From NCBI GenBank assembly GCA_025331435.1, contig JAIWNI010000028.1, positions 186,001 to 250,000 of the forward strand: a stretch of DNA of 64,000 nt, given 5' to 3'. Source of the DNA: Choanephora cucurbitarum. Its lineage: Eukaryota > Mucoromycota > Mucoromycetes > Mucorales > Choanephoraceae. Positions 1 to 10,952 of the stretch are shown here, in pieces. The translations under genes were made by a program, and so were the position numbers. The notes under the pieces are model-generated. The model saw only the letters and a program-made list of their open reading frames with translations, ran no database searches and was not told where the DNA came from. Position 1 is the stretch's first letter. Every line of letters starts with the position of its first letter.

Positions 1-944
1 GTAATAACTTACCAATACACGAACTAGATTGTAATATAACCAGTAAAATTTGAGCGAATCTCAGGAACGTTACATGTCTTGTAACTAGTAACGAGGATAA
101 CCAAACTTGACTGAGTAATAAAGGTCATATTGTTAAGCAATCAGGGCTTTTAGACTTTAGTAACTTACAAATTATCCTTTTACATTAGACGTATGTAAAC
201 TAAGATCATTCATGCTCATAAGATGTATGTTATCCGTAAGTTTGAAAGGAAAGATGCCGATTACACAAATTGTGTGATAGCACTTGACTTGATTGTAAAT
301 CGATCCTCGTTCATATTTACAGACAATCAATTACTAACAATTAGTTAGGCTTAATCTTTCTTTCTTTTTTGGCTTGGGAGTTATTTATGGTATTCCAACT
401 ACGAAGTATAATGTTTATGATAAATTTCCTTTAAATTCCAAGACCATGTTTTTCAAAAGCATTTAGTATGCTAATTTGTTGTTTTGTGAAAATTTTTTAT
501 AGACAAAAATTCTAAGGAAATAGGGTTATTATAATTGCGCCTCATATGCGCATCTCCATGGCTTGAGTGTAGCTCGGTATGGCTCTCGAGGATGTCGTCT
601 TGATGGCCATGATGATAAAAAGTTTTTGTGGAACTTTTACCTAAATGCAATTTATGTTTGTTCTTTTATTGCGATTGGTAGTAAAAGAAATGTATCGAAA
701 GAGAAAAAGGAGCTCAAGTTTCAGACTCAAACTGTGTTGCTTTCTATAGTTTCAGTCTCATTAAAAGTTGGTGTTAGCAAATATCTAAAAAAGAAAAAAC
801 GAAAATTGGAGTCTTTTATTTAACTGCTCTTTTCTGCTTTGAAAAAAAAAGGCAAAGAATTCCAATAGTACGCTTGAAATTGATAGAGACATCAAGAGAG
901 AAACATGTACTTTCGTACATACTAGCGATAGACAACGGTCATAC

Positions 945-1037
945 GGTAGTCGCTTTGTCTAAGAACATTCATATCCCTGAAAATCATGCTGTTGTACTGC
1001 GCATACTCTTGACCCGAGTAACTACTGTATCTGCTCA
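945..1037. repeat. Short MITE-like repeat, TACAGTAGTCGC family, copy 1
   Basis: The left end reads TACGGTAGTCGCTT and the right end AACTACTGTAT, so the termini are imperfect inverted repeats. The interior has the blocks 'AAGAACATTCATATCC' and 'CGCATACTCTTGA', which recur in the same order near 38.6 kb and 29.6 kb. CAGT-type ends flanked by TA are typical of Tc1/mariner-derived MITEs. That assignment is inference. Confidence 0.5.
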
Positions 1038-2082
1038 ATACAATGGTATGACGCTACACTGAAGCCATAGAGGTTCGCACAGGAGGCACGTATATAATTG
1101 TCCAAGTAATATAATTTTAGAAAAAATGGAAAGCGCTTTGTTATTATTATTTCTTCATTTCAAGAGATTCTCGATTCGTCCTTAAAGAATTCATTTCACC
1201 TCTCTATATAAATAAACAGACCAATATCACACCGGACAAGTAAAGCGATATAGTGATAAAAATAGCTTAGTGGTGTACCTAGTACATTTGGTGTTTGGCC
1301 AGTTTATTTATTAAGTCATAAGTGAGTTTATTATATTGTTTTAGCCATTTTTTTTTGTTACAAAGAAGAGACTTTATAGTGCTTGTAGTTTTCTGTGGTT
1401 GTGCTAATGATCCAGTCACAATACGTGGCAATTCACAGATCATCAAATTGAGACATGAAAGGCGGTTTAAAGCATAATTTCAAGACCAGTTAATATATGA
1501 CGAGCAATCAATTTCTTTGACATCTTGGTTTTACAAGACATGTTTTTGGCCAAATATTAGCTTCGTCTTTATTCGTACACAAGTAACAATCAAGTTCAAT
1601 GTACTATAGACTAGCATCTGCATGCTTCAATATACTTGTACTGCTGAAGAGTCAGATACAGCTTTTCGATTATGTTTCCTGGATTACTTCGAGGTTGATA
1701 TGAAACAAAATGAGAAAAACATGTTGCTTTCATTCTTCATAAGGTGTATCAAAATCAAGCACTTCTATTGATTCTCTAAAGTGTACAAATGACATGCGCT
1801 CATTGTATAAAGAGTTCATGTCAAACTATCTTTTTCTTATACCTAAGTCATCTTCTAAGTCTACAGAATACTTTTAACAAAAACTCATTCCTATCAATCT
1901 CTGCAGAGGAAGCATAACCCTTTTTTTTTTGCACCAATAGCTTATTTCTTCAGCAAAAAGTGCAAGAAGCATTACTTGGACAAAGTGCTTTGCACAATTT
2001 CGCCATACTGATTGTATGTTTTGACCAGTGTTGACATTTGTTAGCAATCCCATTGTCACAATAAATCTTTCATTTCTTAACA

Positions 2083-2272
2083 GTAAAGTTATCCCCAGAT
2101 TTAGGGAACGAAATATAGGAAACGAATTTGATTTAGGGAACGGTCTTGAGGCAACCGAAGTTCATTCAATGCTAACTATTCCCTGCTATTGCTTTGAGAA
2201 ATAAAGAACGACTTTGATTTAGGGAACGGTGTCGGGGGAACCAAAACCGTTCCCTAAATCGGGAGATGACTG
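2083..2272. repeat. TIR element with internal GATTTAGGGAACGG repeats
   Basis: The block GATTTAGGGAACG appears near the left end and twice more inside the element (about 2131 and 2217), and its reverse complement CGTTCCCTAAATC occurs near the right end. Outside these, the ends begin CAGT on one side and end ACTG next to TA on the other. This gives an inverted-repeat element of about 190 bp carrying direct internal copies. It has no coding capacity and is probably a Tc1/mariner-type MITE. Confidence 0.55.
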
Positions 2273-2788
2273 TACATCAGTTCTTTCATTAATAGGGGGA
2301 GCACACTCTTGAAACATTTTGCTTTTCTGTTTCTATATAATCTTACTGTAAAGTCGGATTGTATAGATTCTCTTAACCATAAGAGGAAAACAATGAGCCA
2401 CAAAAACCATTTGTTATTGCAAAAAGCTCAAATTGAGTAGCAAGCTTAGTGGTGTCATTATCATCTACTTTTGGATCAACAAATTTTTCAAATCGGTTGT
2501 CGAATGAAACAGGAATACGAGCAATCCTAATATTGTCAGCGTTTTAAAATGTCTCATCACAATTGAAAGCTTTTTTCTTCCTTTGATTTTAGACTAGTGA
2601 AACAAAAGTCGAAAGAAGCACAATACAAGAGGTAGTTGGTTTTAGATATTCAACGCAACCTTCTTATACAAGAGAAATTAATCTGCCTTTGCTTTGCATT
2701 GCCTGTATGGATGTACTTTAAAAACAGCCTCTTGTACAAAGTAGTTATATTTTATTGCAAGCCTATTCAGAATATCCTATCTGCGTGT

Positions 2789-3655
2789 TTAGACTTGTGC
2801 AATACCTTTTGCAAAGAAATGAACGTTGTTGTCCAAAATCTTGTAGTGCATTGATTGGGCTGGTGTATGTTTCTCAATAAGCGGTGTACATTGTGGCCCA
2901 TAAATAACATCTAATTGACCATGAACATCGCGGGCTAGCCCACTATGTAGTGGTTGGACCTGAAGAACCAGGCTTGATCCGTATATGATTTGTTTTACAA
3001 AATTATCTTGTTCAGCATCCTCTACTCCACTTTCATCTGCATGCATCACTGTTAACAGTGTACCTTGAGTTCTTTCTACCAGGGTCTTCAGTTTCGAGAA
3101 AAAGGTGTTGACATGATCGAACTTGTTGTATAAAAAGCAGCTAATATCGTCTAGTATGATCAACGTGTCAGGCTTATTGTAGGCTGCAATTATTTGATAA
3201 AACGACTTCATAGAATAGTCTTCTTTAAAGTTCAAAGTGTTTGTAGGAGCTGTAGGCGCATTACTGGGTGGATAAGGTGTCTGCATTGTATATCCATTCA
3301 AATGAGTTAATCCGTCAATAAACACAAATTTGTCATTTTGCTTATAAGTCTGCAAGTTGACTCCCTAACAAAAAAAGGCTCATTAGCTTATTTCAGCTCT
3401 TTCTTTCTCTCTTCGTTCAGCAAACAAAAACAAAAGGCTACTTGCTAATTTACGGGCAATTAGAAAATAATGGTTGAAGATTTGAGAGAAGCCAACTAAA
3501 ATAACTGGCTTGTCATTTTTAAGGTGATTCACAATAAAGTGGTGGATAAGGAAGTTGGCATCTGATTTTAGCGTGTCAGTGATTACAATGTGTGCACTTT
3601 TAGGTACTACATTGTTTGGAAAAGCAAGTGCTGCGTCTAGTGTTGCATATCCCAT
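2789..3655 (-). CDS. ELP6: Elongator complex subunit ELP6
   Basis: Two exons, 3655-3446 and 3364-2789, encode 261 aa, close to the usual ELP6 length of about 270. ELP6 belongs to the Elp4-Elp5-Elp6 RecA-like ring of Elongator, which supports wobble-uridine modification of tRNA. The family signature is visible: a beta strand followed by 'NFLIHHFIVNHLK', then the 'VGFSQIFNHY' strand, then 'KLGVNL' across the intron, 'FVFIDGL', and the long strand-helix 'PDTLIILDDISCFL'. As in other ELP6 proteins there is no Walker A P-loop. The only way to keep frame between KL and GVNL is an intron with donor GCAAGT and acceptor TTAG (3445-3365), a GC-AG intron. The start is the first ATG, at 3655. It is divergent from the S41 peptidase gene. 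Confidence 0.85.
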
Positions 3656-4337
3656 TGTAATAAAAATAAAAAGTGAAAAAATATAACCAAAGGACTAGGC
3701 TTAGTATGTAGACCGCTCATATTTTACCGTGACTGGCATGGTTCTGCTCTATTGCATGAACAATGAAATGCAAAAAGGAAATGTACGCTTGCCTCTCTCT
3801 ACAATAGGGTTTGAGGCATTTGTTTAAATAGTATCAGCATAGAGCTTTATTTTACGACAATCTGTAATAAGTCGCATCAGGTTGTTTCGATGGCACGCTT
3901 GGAATATTTTGTTCGTAAATAAAAGCACTAATATACGTTCTGGCAAATCCACTTTTTTTAGTGTAAGCAAATAAAGCGTTTGTCCAAAAGGATGAAGAAA
4001 AACAAAGTATTATACGTTAACCTTCTGAATTTGATATTGGGCAAAAAGAAGAGGGTCTCTTATTATCGCCTGTGTCAACCAAGGCGATACTTCCTCGATA
4101 GAAATTCTTATAAAACTGAAGATTTTTACTTTCTTTTGTTTATTCTGGATAAGAAATATCGAGAATAAGCTTAGATAGCTTGACGCAAGTAGTTCTTTTT
4201 AGTTACTCTTACGCTGGGTTCTAAACAATAATTAGCAATGTTAAAAATAGATTTATTTACAAGTTTTTCAATTTTTGGTTACTTTATTTTTTTCTATTTC
4301 TTTTCTCTTTCTTGTTACTTCAGTCCATTCCTTTATC
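3656..4337. other. Divergent intergenic region ELP6 / S41 peptidase
   Basis: About 680 bp separate the two start codons. It is A/T-rich with short homopolymer runs. The frame at 3980-4168 has no recognisable protein and no ATG context I trust. It should hold both promoters, but I see no convincing TATA box. Confidence 0.5.
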
Positions 4338-6397
4338 ATGTTATCAAAAAGAAGCCAAAAATTCATTGGCTCTTTGACACTTTTTAGTCTTCTTGTATCA
4401 GCAGCTACAGCAGAAGATCCTTGTACACTTATTGCAGGCAAAAGAACAGCTAGTTTTCATGAGGCAAAAGCTTGTCTTGATTATTTTAAGTTTGACGAGA
4501 CAATTGCTAAACAAACGATTGAAACTGTTCGAAAAGTCACCAACGAGCTATATGTTTTTAATGTAAGCAACTTCTTTTCAAGTAGATTGTCAATGTATAT
4601 TGATGTTCTTTTATAGGACGTTGCTGCTTCACCTCCACATGTTGAAGGTCTGTCGATGCCAGCCGTAAATATTTCATTCGGCCTTGATTTGATCGCAAAG
4701 GAAAAATGGAAATCGGATAGAGAATTTCAAGAAGCTGTTGCCTTGTTGTTAGATAAAGTGCAAGACGCTCATTTGGTAAGCTTTCTCATGAAGCCAAAGT
4801 ATTTGGAATTTTTAATTAACATTTACTTTAGTCCTATTCACCTTTCTGTTATCGTCAATTTATCTTCTGGCAACCTATTCAACTTAATGCGCTAATCAGA
4901 AATAAGCGTTTAATTGCTAATGTTGCTTATGTCAAGAACGATGTCTGGCCTGAAGCTAAAGAGTCCTGGGTTGGCTGTCAAGTGACAGAAATTGATGGTG
5001 AAGATGCCATGGACATGATTGCCAATTATGCTGTCAATAATAATGGAGAAAGCAAGGATGTCAATACTTGTTTCAACAATATCATGAACACAAAAAGTTA
5101 CTTTCATGGTTGGGATGATGGTGCTGATGATTTGGGCTATCATCGTTTCTTGCCTGCTCAAGAATTTCACAACTATACAATGCGTTGTGCCAAAGAAGGC
5201 ACATTGCCAGTACAAGAAGATTATGACGAGCCATTTACCGTACAAGTTCCTTGGGTTGCTCAAGTACCTCCCAACTTTAAAGACGCAGACAACTATTGGT
5301 CAAACTTTTGTCAATCAGCTCATCAGAGAGATACCAACATGACAAAGCGAAACGTTCATTATGATATCCACGAACTCAGAGCCATGTATGAAGGTGATGT
5401 TTTTGCTCTTAATTCAGGAGGCAAAGAAGCTGTTGCGATGAACGCTGTCAGCGGCAGCCGTGGTCCATATGTTGAGTTTATCCAGCTGACCGATGACTAC
5501 GAAAAAGTGGGCGTGATTGACATCCAAAGCTTCTCTATTGCTTCTTCCGATAGACAGGCGTTTACTGATGAGTTTGTCCAAGGCCTTCAAGACTTTGAAA
5601 AGAAGGGCGTTGAGAAGATCATTTTGGATCTCTCGTCTAATGGCGGTGGTGATGCTTGCGCTGGTGAGTTTATCATCAACACCTTCTTTAATTCAACTCC
5701 TGACTATATGTCTGACATCAAGTACTCACCTTTCCTTGAACGTGTGGTTAAGAAGGCATATGAAACTCAAAACACCAAATGGCTCGACTACCATAGATCA
5801 GGCTTGAAGGACGATGCATGGTTTACCAACACTACAACTTATACTCGTGGTCAATCCAATGCTGTCAAGTTTTCTCAACCTGTGACCCTGAGCTGTGATG
5901 CTTGGGAAGACTCTATCACTTCTCCTAAATACCGCAATACCAAATGGAAGAGTTCTGATGTACTTATTTTGTCAGATGGCCGATGTGGTTCTACATGCGC
6001 TATTGTAGCATCTCGCCTTCGTCTGTCTCACAAGGTGCCTGCTATGGGATTGGGTGGTATTCGTGGGAACCGCATGCAATTTGCCTCCTTCCCTGGTGGA
6101 GAAAGTGATCGCCTCTCTAGCTTTTTGATGGACCTTGAAATTCTCAATCTTCAAGATGACCCCGATGCACCTCAACCTTTTCCCGAACGTGCTGATATGG
6201 GCTGGACATTTAGAGAAGTTTACAAGCCTACTGATCAATTCACTGGTAAAGAAACCGATCTGCTTGAATATAGTGTGATCAATGCTGACTGTCGAATCTA
6301 CTTTGATGACAACAATGCCAATGATATTAAAAAGCTTTGGGCTGATGTAGCAAAAGTCATCGTAACTAACCAATGTCCTCTCGTGGAAGACAAGTAA
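4338..6397 (+). CDS. Secreted S41-family serine peptidase
   Basis: Three exons (4338-4562, 4617-4775, 4832-6397) with canonical GTAAGC donors give 649 aa. The protein starts MLSKRSQKF and then has a hydrophobic stretch ending ...SAATA-ED, a good signal peptide with cleavage near residue 25, so it is probably secreted or cell-wall bound. The N-terminal domain is cysteine-containing. The C-terminal half matches fungal peptidase S41 (tail-specific-protease-like) proteins: 'IILDLSSNGGG', then 'VLILSDGRCGSTCA', where the Ser (codon 5990-5992) is the expected nucleophile. No PDZ domain is obvious. Several N-x-T/S sequons fit secretion. The substrate is unknown. The ATG at 4338 is preferred because it opens the signal peptide. 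Confidence 0.8.
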
Positions 6398-7005
6398 CTC
6401 CCTCCTCTTTTTTTAACCATCTAAATAAATCTAACGTGCTCTAATACTATAATCAAAGAAGATACGTACGTAACATAGTGATCATAATAGCTTATAGTAT
6501 ATATTCAAAAATATCTTATTGAGACCGTTTGAGTTTTTTGTTTGACAAAGGTTTCTTCTTGCAGTTAGAATTTAAAGGAAAACTCCTTGAATTAAAGTTT
6601 TTTTTTTCTATCAATAGCTCATCTTTATTCAACAAACTGACTGGATTAGGACTTCTATGGATCAGTTGGAAAGGCTCAACAAATTTCATCTGATACATGA
6701 GTTGGAGCCAAAATGAAGTTTACGCAGAATATGCATAATCATACCTTCATTTTGTAAGCTGTCTAATTTCACTTTTACTCTTTTCAAAGATAAGAAAGCA
6801 AGGACGTATTCGAGAGCATTTTTCAGTCTATTTTCAGAAACAGTGAAAACCAGTTGAACATGAACACAGTAAGAATTGAAACCCCGATTTATTTCGATAA
6901 AAACTGACTCTGAAACCATCTATGCATCTCTCTTTTGCTTTTTTCTTTTTTAAATTTCTACTTGTACAAATACACCTCCTTTTATATCTATACAGCCGTA
7001 TTGGT
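6398..7005. other. Intergenic spacer between S41 and aminopeptidase genes
   Basis: About 600 bp with no supported gene. Frames on the minus strand (6516-6919) show no conserved sequence. The last part should contain the promoter and 5' leader of the downstream gene. Confidence 0.45.
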
Positions 7006-10000
7006 ATGCCCTTTCCGTTTTTAAAAGATGCATCTCCTTCAACTGATTCGCAATATGAACTCGTTCAGGTCCAAAGCATAGATAATTTTATGACGCTTAT
7101 GGACGCTCGAAATAGTCTAAGCAATATTTTAGATGATGAGGACGATGACAACACCAGCACAAGTAGTACAAGCTCAAATATTAGAAATAAACCTGTCAAT
7201 TACGATTATCAAAAGGAGGACGAAGGAGAAGAAAATGAATCAGATACCCCTTTTTTGCGTGGATCTATAGAACAAACAAGAGATGTAGAAGTAGGAGAGA
7301 GGTTGCATGCAAGAGTGAGTTGGTCAATGCATCTGTCTTGCGAAGGTTGCAGGAAAAAGAGCCACCGCATTAACTTACTCTTTCTGAATTAGAAAAGCAA
7401 GCATGGATTAAGAAAATGGATATGTATGGCTTTTCTTCTATTTATCTTGGTATTTTGGTTAGCTTGGACTATTGGGCTAGGTCAATATGGATCAGGTAAG
7501 AACTAAAAGTTGCATCTTTTTGCGCTACAAGGAACTAAACAGTCTTCTTTAGCTGAGGATATAGAAACACAGTTCGATTTGAAGAAACACATCGATTTAC
7601 CAGATTTGTTTAACAATTCATTCAACTTCGCGAAACCTAACATACCCTGGGTGAAAAATCGTAAAGTAGATGTTGTCAGTACGTTTTCGAAGCAACTGAG
7701 TTGCTTATTTCTTTAGATCCTGATGATGGCGTCTTCTCATACATTGAACCTACAACAAGCAATATTATTTTACAGTCTATTAAAAGTGGAACTGCACAAA
7801 TCCTAATTAATGGCACTGATCTGGTATGTTTATCTTCAAAAGATCTATGCTTCATTGGATGGAGAGAATGTTGATAATGGCTAACACACGAAAACCAAAA
7901 AAACAGCAAGTCAACAACCAGACATTAGATATAAACCAGTTTGAAGTATCATCTGACACTCAATTTGTATTGTTAAAGACAAATGTGACTCAGGTAGTAA
8001 GAAAAAAAAAAGACATTTTCCATACAACTCCCAATCTAACATCTCTTAAGCAATGGCGTTACTCAAATGTCTTCAATGCCTATATATATCGCGTTATAGA
8101 CAAACATTTGTTTCCACTCAGCAAGCAATCAACAATTGACCTACCACCTAGAATTTCTCATGCAGCCTGGAGCCCTGGAGGTCACCAATTGGTAAACGAG
8201 TATTATTTCTCATTAATTGTAGCTAAAAATATCCATAATTTAGGCATATGTTCTTGGCAATGAAATATTCATTACTGACTTACAAAACACAACTCGTGTT
8301 ACTTTTGATGGATCATCTACTGTCTTTAATGGTATACCTGATTGGGTATATGAAGAAGAAGTTTTCAGCAAAAATTATGCTATGTGGTGGTCGCCAGATT
8401 CAACACATCTTGCCTATCTGAGATTCAACGAAACAACAGTGCCTGAATACCACATTCAATACTACACTTCGAGTAACAATACTTATCCTGATGAGAAAAG
8501 TATCAAATACCCCAAGGTAAAAACAAAAAGACATGACAATGTCAAAAAGAACAGGGTTTAATCAGTAAATTCATTACTTAGGCTGGTTCGCCTAATCCTC
8601 TTGTAACACTTCATATTTATTCATTGTCAACAAATACAACTATCATGGTCACAAGCAGCTCAACTCTCAATGATACTTTAGTTACTACCTCTGATCTTCT
8701 GGAGTTTCCTGATACAGACCGTTTAATCACAGATGTCATCTGGGCAACAGAAACACACTCGCACTTACTGTTTAAGCAAACAAACCGTGTACAGGATATT
8801 GAACTGACTAGTCTTGTCGCTCTTAATGCATCCGATTTGAACTCGACTCATGTCAAACACGTCCGTACTTACAAACCCAGCGACGGAGGCTGGATTGATT
8901 CAGCTCAAACAATGATCTACATGCCCAACCAAAAGCCCAATGATACAACAGTACGCTATTTGGACGTGGTTGACAACGGAAAGGGCTTTATGCACTTAGC
9001 TGTTATGAGAGCAACAGATGGAAAACTTCGGTCGCCCAATTGGCTTACATTTGGATCATGGGAAGTAATTCCTAATAGTGTTGTTGTTGACAAAAAACGG
9101 CAGTTAGTGTATTTTGTTTCTACAGAGCAATCCCATTTAGAGCGACATCTCTATTCTATCACGCTTAATAACCCAAAGCCAATGCGAACAAAGAAATGCA
9201 TAACATGTTCCAGTGATCCAGAAGAGCATGCATATTACGAAGCTGGGTTCTCACCCTATGCAGGCTACTATGTTCTGCATTATCTTGGTCCAGGTATTCC
9301 CAGTAGTACGTTGAAGAAAGCTGACAACAGTTCTTTCGAGCTTGTATTGGAGGACAACCTAGCTTTGAAGACTATCCTTGAAGAGTATGAACTTCCTCGA
9401 ACCCGCATGGTGTCTGTCAAAAGCGGAGGCGTAAGTATGGATGCAATGGAAATATTACCACCCAATTTTGTTGCTACCAAGAAATATCCTGTTCTATTTC
9501 ACGTTTATGGAGGACCAGGATCTCAATTAGTAACCTATCAATTTGAGTTGTCTTGGAGTACCTTTCTGGCAAGCAAACTAGGCTATATTGTAGTCACTGT
9601 AAGCACTTTTTCTGATAACTTTAAAACGATAACAGCTGAATGTGATAGCTTTTAGGTAGACGGAAGAGGAACAGGGTTCAAAGGTAGAAAATATCGATCT
9701 GGTGTAAGAAAACGATTAGGTGAGCTTGAAACAATTGATCAAATCAATGCTGCTAAGCATTGGGCACTCCTCGAATACGTTGATCCTTCACGCATTGCTA
9801 TTTGGGGTTGGGTAAGAATGAGGGTAAATTAAAGGACCAAACAAGCAATATACTCACCTAGTTACTATAGTCTTTTGGAGGCTACCTGACTACTAAGGTT
9901 GTTGAAGCCGATAGCGGTTTGTTTTCAGCAGCCATGGCTGTTGCACCAGTAACTGATTGGCGGTTCTATGATTCAGTCTATACAGAGAGATACATGCTGA

Positions 10001-10460
10001 CTCCTGAAATGAATCCTGATGGATACGTGCAGAGCGCAGTCAACAATATGACCGGATTTGAAAACACGCGGTACTTATTAGCCCATGGCACCAGTGACGA
10101 TAATGGTAAGCCATCTCTGAATTCTTAACTTATATTTGTGCTCCTCATTTTCTTACATCTTCAATTTTAGTTCATTTCCAAAATTCAGCTACTCTGGTTG
10201 ACAAATTAACAAGTGCTAACATTCACAACTACCAAGTGCAATATTATACCGACAATGATCATACCATTCAATACCATGACGCACATCAGAACGTGTATCA
10301 TTTACTGACAAATTTTCTTTGGGAAAGGTAAAGCGGCTACTATTTACATTGGCAATCAATCTAACTAGACTTTCTTTCTTGAAGTTTTGGTGGTGAAGAA
10401 TACCAACACGTTCGGACAGAATTAGACGGTCATTTCTCAGGATCCATTGGGTCTCACTAA
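7006..10460 (+). CDS. Dipeptidyl aminopeptidase, type II membrane (STE13/DPP4 family)
   Basis: Twelve exons (7006-7314, 7393-7495, 7532-7660, 7717-7823, 7907-7993, 8051-8191, 8244-8516, 8582-9598, 9656-9811, 9871-10105, 10171-10327, 10385-10460) give about 929 aa, essentially the size of yeast Ste13. Order: acidic Ser-rich cytosolic tail, one membrane span around residues 112-134 (exon 2), eight-bladed propeller, alpha/beta hydrolase. The S9 triad is visible: Ser in GW-SFGGY (codon 9871-9873, first codon of exon 10), Asp in GTSDDN, His in NDHTI (10260-10262). '[14 protein letters not shown]' is a family hallmark. These enzymes remove X-Pro/X-Ala dipeptides in the Golgi or vacuole. The donor of intron 5 is ambiguous (7994 or 7997; both keep frame). 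An upstream in-frame ATG at 6922 would add a hydrophobic leader and was not chosen. Confidence 0.88.
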
Positions 10461-10552
10461 ATGCTGTATGTTCTGCATACCAATTTAACTATTTCGAGTA
10501 TTCTGTTTACACCTTCCTTTCGCTTTATAGACAAATAAACAAAAGTATACTG

Positions 10553-10920
10553 TAAGAAATTAAAGATTTTCTAAGGGTTGTTCCAAGATCGAGAAAAAAA
10601 CCACCTCCATCAGAACTTCTTGACCAAGTTACAGCCTTTTAAAAGGTCATTTTTGTTGATGAAAGATTTTTTGACCAACAAAGAGAAAGGCCAATTAAGG
10701 TTTCTTTAGAGTGTGAATTACCATAAAGAATCACAATTTTGAAAAGCCAATGAGCAAATCTTGACAAAAAAACCTTACTTGGCCTTTCTCTTTGTTGGTC
10801 AAAAAATCTTTCATCAACAAAAATGACCTTTTAAAAGGCTGTAACTTGGTCAAGAAGTTCTGATGGAGGTGGTTTTTTTCTCGACCTTGGAACAAGCCTT
10901 AGAAAATCTTTAATTTTTTA
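10553..10920. repeat. Hairpin MITE between convergent genes
   Basis: Two arms of about 145 nt are near-perfect reverse complements: the left arm starts TAAGAAATTAAAG at 10553 and the right arm ends CTTTAATTTTTTA at 10920. The centre, about 10698-10770, is unpaired. Outermost bases are TA on both sides, as expected for a Tc1/mariner-type TA target. There is no coding capacity. It lies 92 bp after the aminopeptidase stop and 32 bp beyond the stop of the oppositely oriented LRR gene, so both 3' UTRs probably enter it. Confidence 0.85.
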
Positions 10921-10952
10921 TGTTGACGTAGCTTATTTATTTACTATGATAG

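Larger units (their letters stand above)
1..2788. other. Gene-free left flank
   Basis: I see no supportable gene here. The longest open frames (near 563-823, 874-1062 and 2636-2854) lack ATG-led conserved protein sequence and are low-complexity or fall in repeats. The stretch contains two short repeats listed separately (about 945-1037 and 2083-2272) and A/T-rich spacer. It ends at the 3' end of the ELP6 gene. Confidence 0.6.

Noticed and set aside
563..823. Open frame of 86 codons near the left end
   Set aside because: No ATG start, composition drifts to Lys-rich low complexity, no family resemblance and no splice-linked neighbours.
6922..7005. Upstream ATG extension of the aminopeptidase
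   Set aside because: It would place a second hydrophobic stretch before the acidic cytosolic tail, unlike STE13/DAP2 proteins; the ATG at 7006 gives the normal type II topology.
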